Of a stretch of DNA of 64,000 nt, positions 60,030-64,000 are shown piece by piece. Source of the DNA: Rhyzopertha dominica (Eukaryota > Arthropoda > Insecta > Coleoptera > Bostrichidae); NCBI GenBank assembly GCA_025024175.1, contig QCXZ01000137.1, forward strand, positions 60,662,911 to 60,726,910. Reading direction: 5' to 3'. The position numbers and the translations under genes are program-made. Each line of letters opens with the position of its first letter. Positions within the stretch are counted from its first letter, which is position 1. The notes under the pieces are model-generated. The model saw only the letters and a list, made by a program, of their open reading frames with translations. It searched no databases and was not told the origin of the DNA.

Positions 60030-63000
60030 TAAATGGATTTAATATTCTATCACATGAGAGGTATCAGGGACAAAAAAGTCAAGAAACTCAATTTTCCATA
60101 ATTCTCTGAATTCATCTCGGAGTAATAGTCACCGGTTTTAGTGCCCCATTTAAATATTAAGAGGCATTTAGGTAAACGTCCGTTTCTCAATCCAGTATAT
60201 TCTATAATAGCTTGCTACCTTTTCGAAATATTCGCAAATAATCCTTTCGTCGAATTCTTTATCTAATTTGTCGGGAAAGTGTGTCCACTGTGCAGATAAG
60301 TTACGTTCAGGTATACATACAATGCAATTATATTGATGTTAGTATTTCAAGAACTCGCCGATATTGTTACAGAAAGAGTAGATCCAATTTTATGAATATA
60401 GGTGAATATAATAGCCCGAAACTGCTCTTCCTTTCGCAGCAAAACTGTAATGATGTCGCTCTTTAGACTCTCCCGAATCCAGTGCAATCGATTAGACTCT
60501 TAATGAATTCAACCGTGTCAAGCAGACAAGCTTTTAATCGTTGAACAAGCGAGGTAAACAAGTAGAATGGAATCTGTGCCAGTCAAGAACACTGGCCTAA
60601 AGCTCGAATACTTGTTCTCGTAATTAGGCACTCGATGCTGTAGCTTCGATGTTACAATGAAGCTGAGCTAATTGGAAAGCACCGCAAGGTAGTATTGTTA
60701 CATTATGAACATCGATTATGCAGTTATCAAACTTACGTTACACCTTTTCCTTTATTTTTCAATTAGTTTCATTAGAAACAGAATTAGATACAGATCACTG
60801 TCAATATTGGAATGAAAATTAAGATTTCCCAACATGGTGAATATTTATTTATATAACAAAATGTAGATAATCTTCTTATCTTCAATAGAACACTTTCGAG
60901 TTAGTAGCGGCTGTAACGTTATATTGAATTTTGTGAAGGAGGTAATTTTTCAGCAATCTTACTTGAATTGTCACAGAACCTTTCAGATTAACGTATTCAA
61001 AAGTTAGAATGGGTGAAGTTTATTTAGAACTTTAGAAAGAATTGTCCGTTGTCAAGGTTTTAAACGTTAGCGTTTACTTAATCAATAGGTCTAACGAAAC
61101 CGCCCTCTTTCTATTTAAAAGTTTCTAGTTTATAGCGACTCGGATGCATTTTTAGATTTTGCGAAAAAAACAAAATACAAAAGATAGATGGTTCAACGAT
61201 CTTGACAGCCTTCTATCTAAACATTACCGCGATCGATAATTAATATGAGGGAGAACTTAAACGCACACTGTATACTTTTTTCAATTTAAGATTTCTCATA
61301 AAAAATATTGTGTCACTTTACTAACATCTGTTTCCGTGGCTTGCCTGTAGATTGATTGATCTGTCGCTCAAATGTACGTATCAAGTGGACACATTTTTCT
61401 GATTTAATTAAATTTATCGATACTAATATTTAGTATGTCAGCGAAGGAATGGCCCAGTTTCTTAATAAAACGTCACTTTTTTACATGGCCAGAGTTTCTT
61501 TCTGTTGATATACGGTTGTTGGTATCCATCAGCAGATTTGCGCAACTTTGCGTTTTCTGCAATTTCTAATTTATTATTGTTAATATTCATCAGCAATTTA
61601 GATTTATCTTACTATTCAAATATGCATTTGGGATATGACACTACAAGCAAAAAAGTGGGTAAAGCACATAAACCATGGACACTAATGTTTTTTACTTAAA
61701 ATTGATGGCAAGTAGGTGTTTTCATGCGTATTTTGAAACTGGAATGAAAAGTGACATTTCTATGTGAAAAGTGATAGGTCCGTGTGAAAGTAAATATTAA
61801 TTAAACTTTGCACAAATATAAATAAATTTTACAAATAAGCTGCGATAATAACAGCAACTAAAAGTAAGTAGTTGGCAAAATTTTACTTAATGGTTGGTAG
61901 ACAGCTTTTTGACCTGTCAGCAGGTATTGTTGGTTATCTATGTTTGTTCGATTGCGGCTTGTGGTTAATTGCTTGTTTATTTCCTTTAATAAAGTAAATA
62001 ATTGTGTTTTAGCGATCACTGTGTTTAATAATGAACAAAGAATTTTCTAGAACTTCACCAGAAATAAAACAGCAAACAGAATCAGCAGTTAAAACATCTA
62101 AGGCTTTCGCGGACATGGTCTGAATAAATCGTGTTTTTCTGGTTATTTGTCCGTCGTCGGTTTCCTTTATTATAACATAACGTTCTGCAGGCATCTGTGA
62201 GCAGCACCTTCAGAAGCACAATTTACAACTGACTGCAGCGTTACCGCTATCATTTAAACACACAATCGTACCCTCCTATCACCATCACACTCTCACACCT
62301 TCACATTTAGCATCCACCCATCCACACAATAATAACAAACGAACGAACTCATCAAATGTACATTTTATGTTAATATCAAAGTTGTAAATGCCATATTCAT
62401 TGCATGATAAAGCAATATTAAACAAGTTTGTTTATTTTAATATAATCAGGAGCCAGAACCAACGAATAAATGCACTGGGAATACACACACAAAATAAATA
62501 TCGATATCTATGTCTACAGTGTACGCCGAAGTAGACTGTTCATTAACAATTGAGAACGTTTGAATTTAATATAGATATAATTATACCGTTTTCGTACTAC
62601 CCAGATTGGAGTAAGTTTGCATAACTTCGAGTCGCAGGTATACTCATAAAATCCAATCCAAGTTTTGGAATTTGTGCAAGAATCCAAAAGTACATGAGTT
62701 TCAATGTTTATGGCGTTTTCCTTCCATGACAGGTTACTAAATGAGAGATTCTTTTTTATTATTACTCGTTTATTCAATTTGTTTAATTTTTTAATTAAAT
62801 TTTAAATTACACCCTTGATCGGCCTAGTTTTCTAGTTTTTCTCAGCTACCTAGTTTCAACTCTGGACTTTTATCAAACCATTCATCTGCCTCAAACGCAC
62901 TACGATTCATACGGAGTAATCTATTTAAAATAATTAAATTGGTTTCCATTCTTAACCCGATATCCATGATCTTTGAAGCACTTCTTATTTGAAATTCTAT

Positions 63001-63748
63001 TTCAGACCGCTTGTGGCATAGTGACTCTTATATTAAATTGTCCATCAGCTACACTTTACTTCATATAGCTAACAATATATGTATCATGTACCTACTGGCA
63101 TGCATTACTATATGCTCCCACAGCAAGGCACTTCTTGAGCTGTCACTTTATAATGATCATCCATTTTCGCTTAGTGCCAGGGACTAAGGTGATTTGTCAT
63201 GGTTTGTCATTGTCAAGAGTTTTGTTACGATGATTTCAACCCAGTAGTTAACGCACGATGGTTCATTGTTGACATATGTTAATGTGATCGTTTCTGCACA
63301 TACCTAGCTTCCAATTACTTAACCTTTGAATAAAAGCATGCAATTATGAGAACTGGTTCGATGCACACGGCCTTTTCGTTTTTAAGTGAAACAGGCCATG
63401 TATATGTTGGTAAGTTGGAGGCAAAGACGTATAAATAATGAAAATGTTAATTTACACAGCATATAGACGTATGTACTGTTGATTCCTAGTTGCCGTTGGG
63501 CGTACTTAGCAGTGCGTGTTTATTTTTTAAAGGAAACGATATAATTTTTACGTTAAATCGAGTGACCCTGGGGTTAAGCTAAGAAGACAGGCGGTTACAT
63601 AAAAGCAAATCAATATAATGATTTCCAGTAACCCTTTCTGCTCAGATCTTAATTCACCATGACGATAGCAATCTGAGGTGCCCAAAATATGCTGAATCCC
63701 TTTATAACCTGAACGAGCGTATCATCTGTGTTGACGTTAGGGTGAATC
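60030..63748. other. Unassigned AT-rich stretch
   Basis: No gene, RNA or repeat recognised. Confidence 0.4.
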
Positions 63749-63949
63749 GTGTTTCGCGTTTATCTATTGATTCTGGCCCATTGTGGCGGCAGCTATTCCG
63801 CATTTTCGCATGGACGAAATATTAAGATCGGCGCTATAGATAATTTGACAAAGCCATTGTCTGCAGATGATTTTGCTATTGAAGTTAACCAGGTGAATAT
63901 CGTGTCTAATTATTGTCATCAAGAAAATGTTTCTGTACCTTTTTTCTAA
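63749..63949 (+). CDS. Possible N-terminal exon, very tentative
   Basis: The frame opens without ATG right after a stop (63,743-63,745) and begins with a hydrophobic stretch, VFRVYLLILAHCGGSYSAF, that resembles a signal peptide, followed by GRNIKIGAIDNL. A CAG|GTGAAT at about 63,891 could be a splice donor. The absence of an ATG and of a usable acceptor argues against it. It may be a chance frame. Confidence 0.12.
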   Translation: MFRVYLLILAHCGGSYSAFSHGRNIKIGAIDNLTKPLSADDFAIEVNQVNIVSNYCHQENVSVPFF

Positions 63950-64000
63950 ATTTGTAAACACATTGGATTTATTAAGAGAGATTGGATATATTAAAGGAGA

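Overview
The window looks like AT-rich, intron-poor or intergenic DNA from an arthropod, most likely an insect. This is inferred from the mix of Mag-type gypsy, mariner, Tc1, Tc3-like, hAT and Penelope-like (PLE) relics and from repeat-linked protein families common in insect genomes; the species cannot be named. I find no intact cellular protein-coding gene. The one cellular gene I can defend is a tRNA-Ala(AGC) at 20,879-20,951. Almost everything else recognisable is mobile DNA, mostly broken.

Layout. 0-13 kb: a 240-bp hAT MITE with a perfect 8-bp target duplication (97-336), one copy of a TA-flanked MITE family (1,341-1,705), an unassigned 181-codon ORF, and a foldback element (about 9,617-10,828) whose inverted ends are built of degenerate ~15-bp tandem repeats. 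13-20 kb: a degenerate ribozyme-bearing repeat (about 12,960-13,235), a Cys-rich domain relic, a Tc3-like transposase relic, a PLE 3' end, a 313-bp hairpin retroelement with a 13-bp target duplication and a possible solo LTR. 20-30 kb: the tRNA, then a 5,868-bp palindrome (22,124-27,991) centred on (TA)49 whose arms carry a mirrored pseudogene, then a third partial copy of the arm, then an inverted-duplicated Tc1-type element. 31-37 kb: a nearly full-length but inactivated gypsy/Mag retrotransposon with a hAT element nested in gag and a second copy of the hairpin retroelement nested in pol.

37.5-38.05 kb holds the most interesting object: a 554-bp insertion with a 13-bp target duplication that carries two identical, structurally complete type I hammerhead ribozyme motifs in direct orientation, 352 nt apart. 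This is the architecture of a retrozyme, whose transcript would cut itself into a 352-nt RNA able to circularise. Degenerate relatives lie at about 13.1 kb and 58.2 kb, with a bare 3' tail at 57.04 kb.

39-64 kb: further MITE copies (39.4, 43.8, 50.7, 59.8 kb), PLE 3' ends (41.8, 45.9, 56.7 kb), a mariner DD34D relic (52.9-53.35 kb), a Tc3-like relic (53.6-54.15 kb), a 1.08-kb inverted-repeat element (55.5-56.6 kb) and a broken IS630-type transposase (59.0-59.6 kb). The remaining stretches are AT-rich sequence in which I see nothing I can assign.
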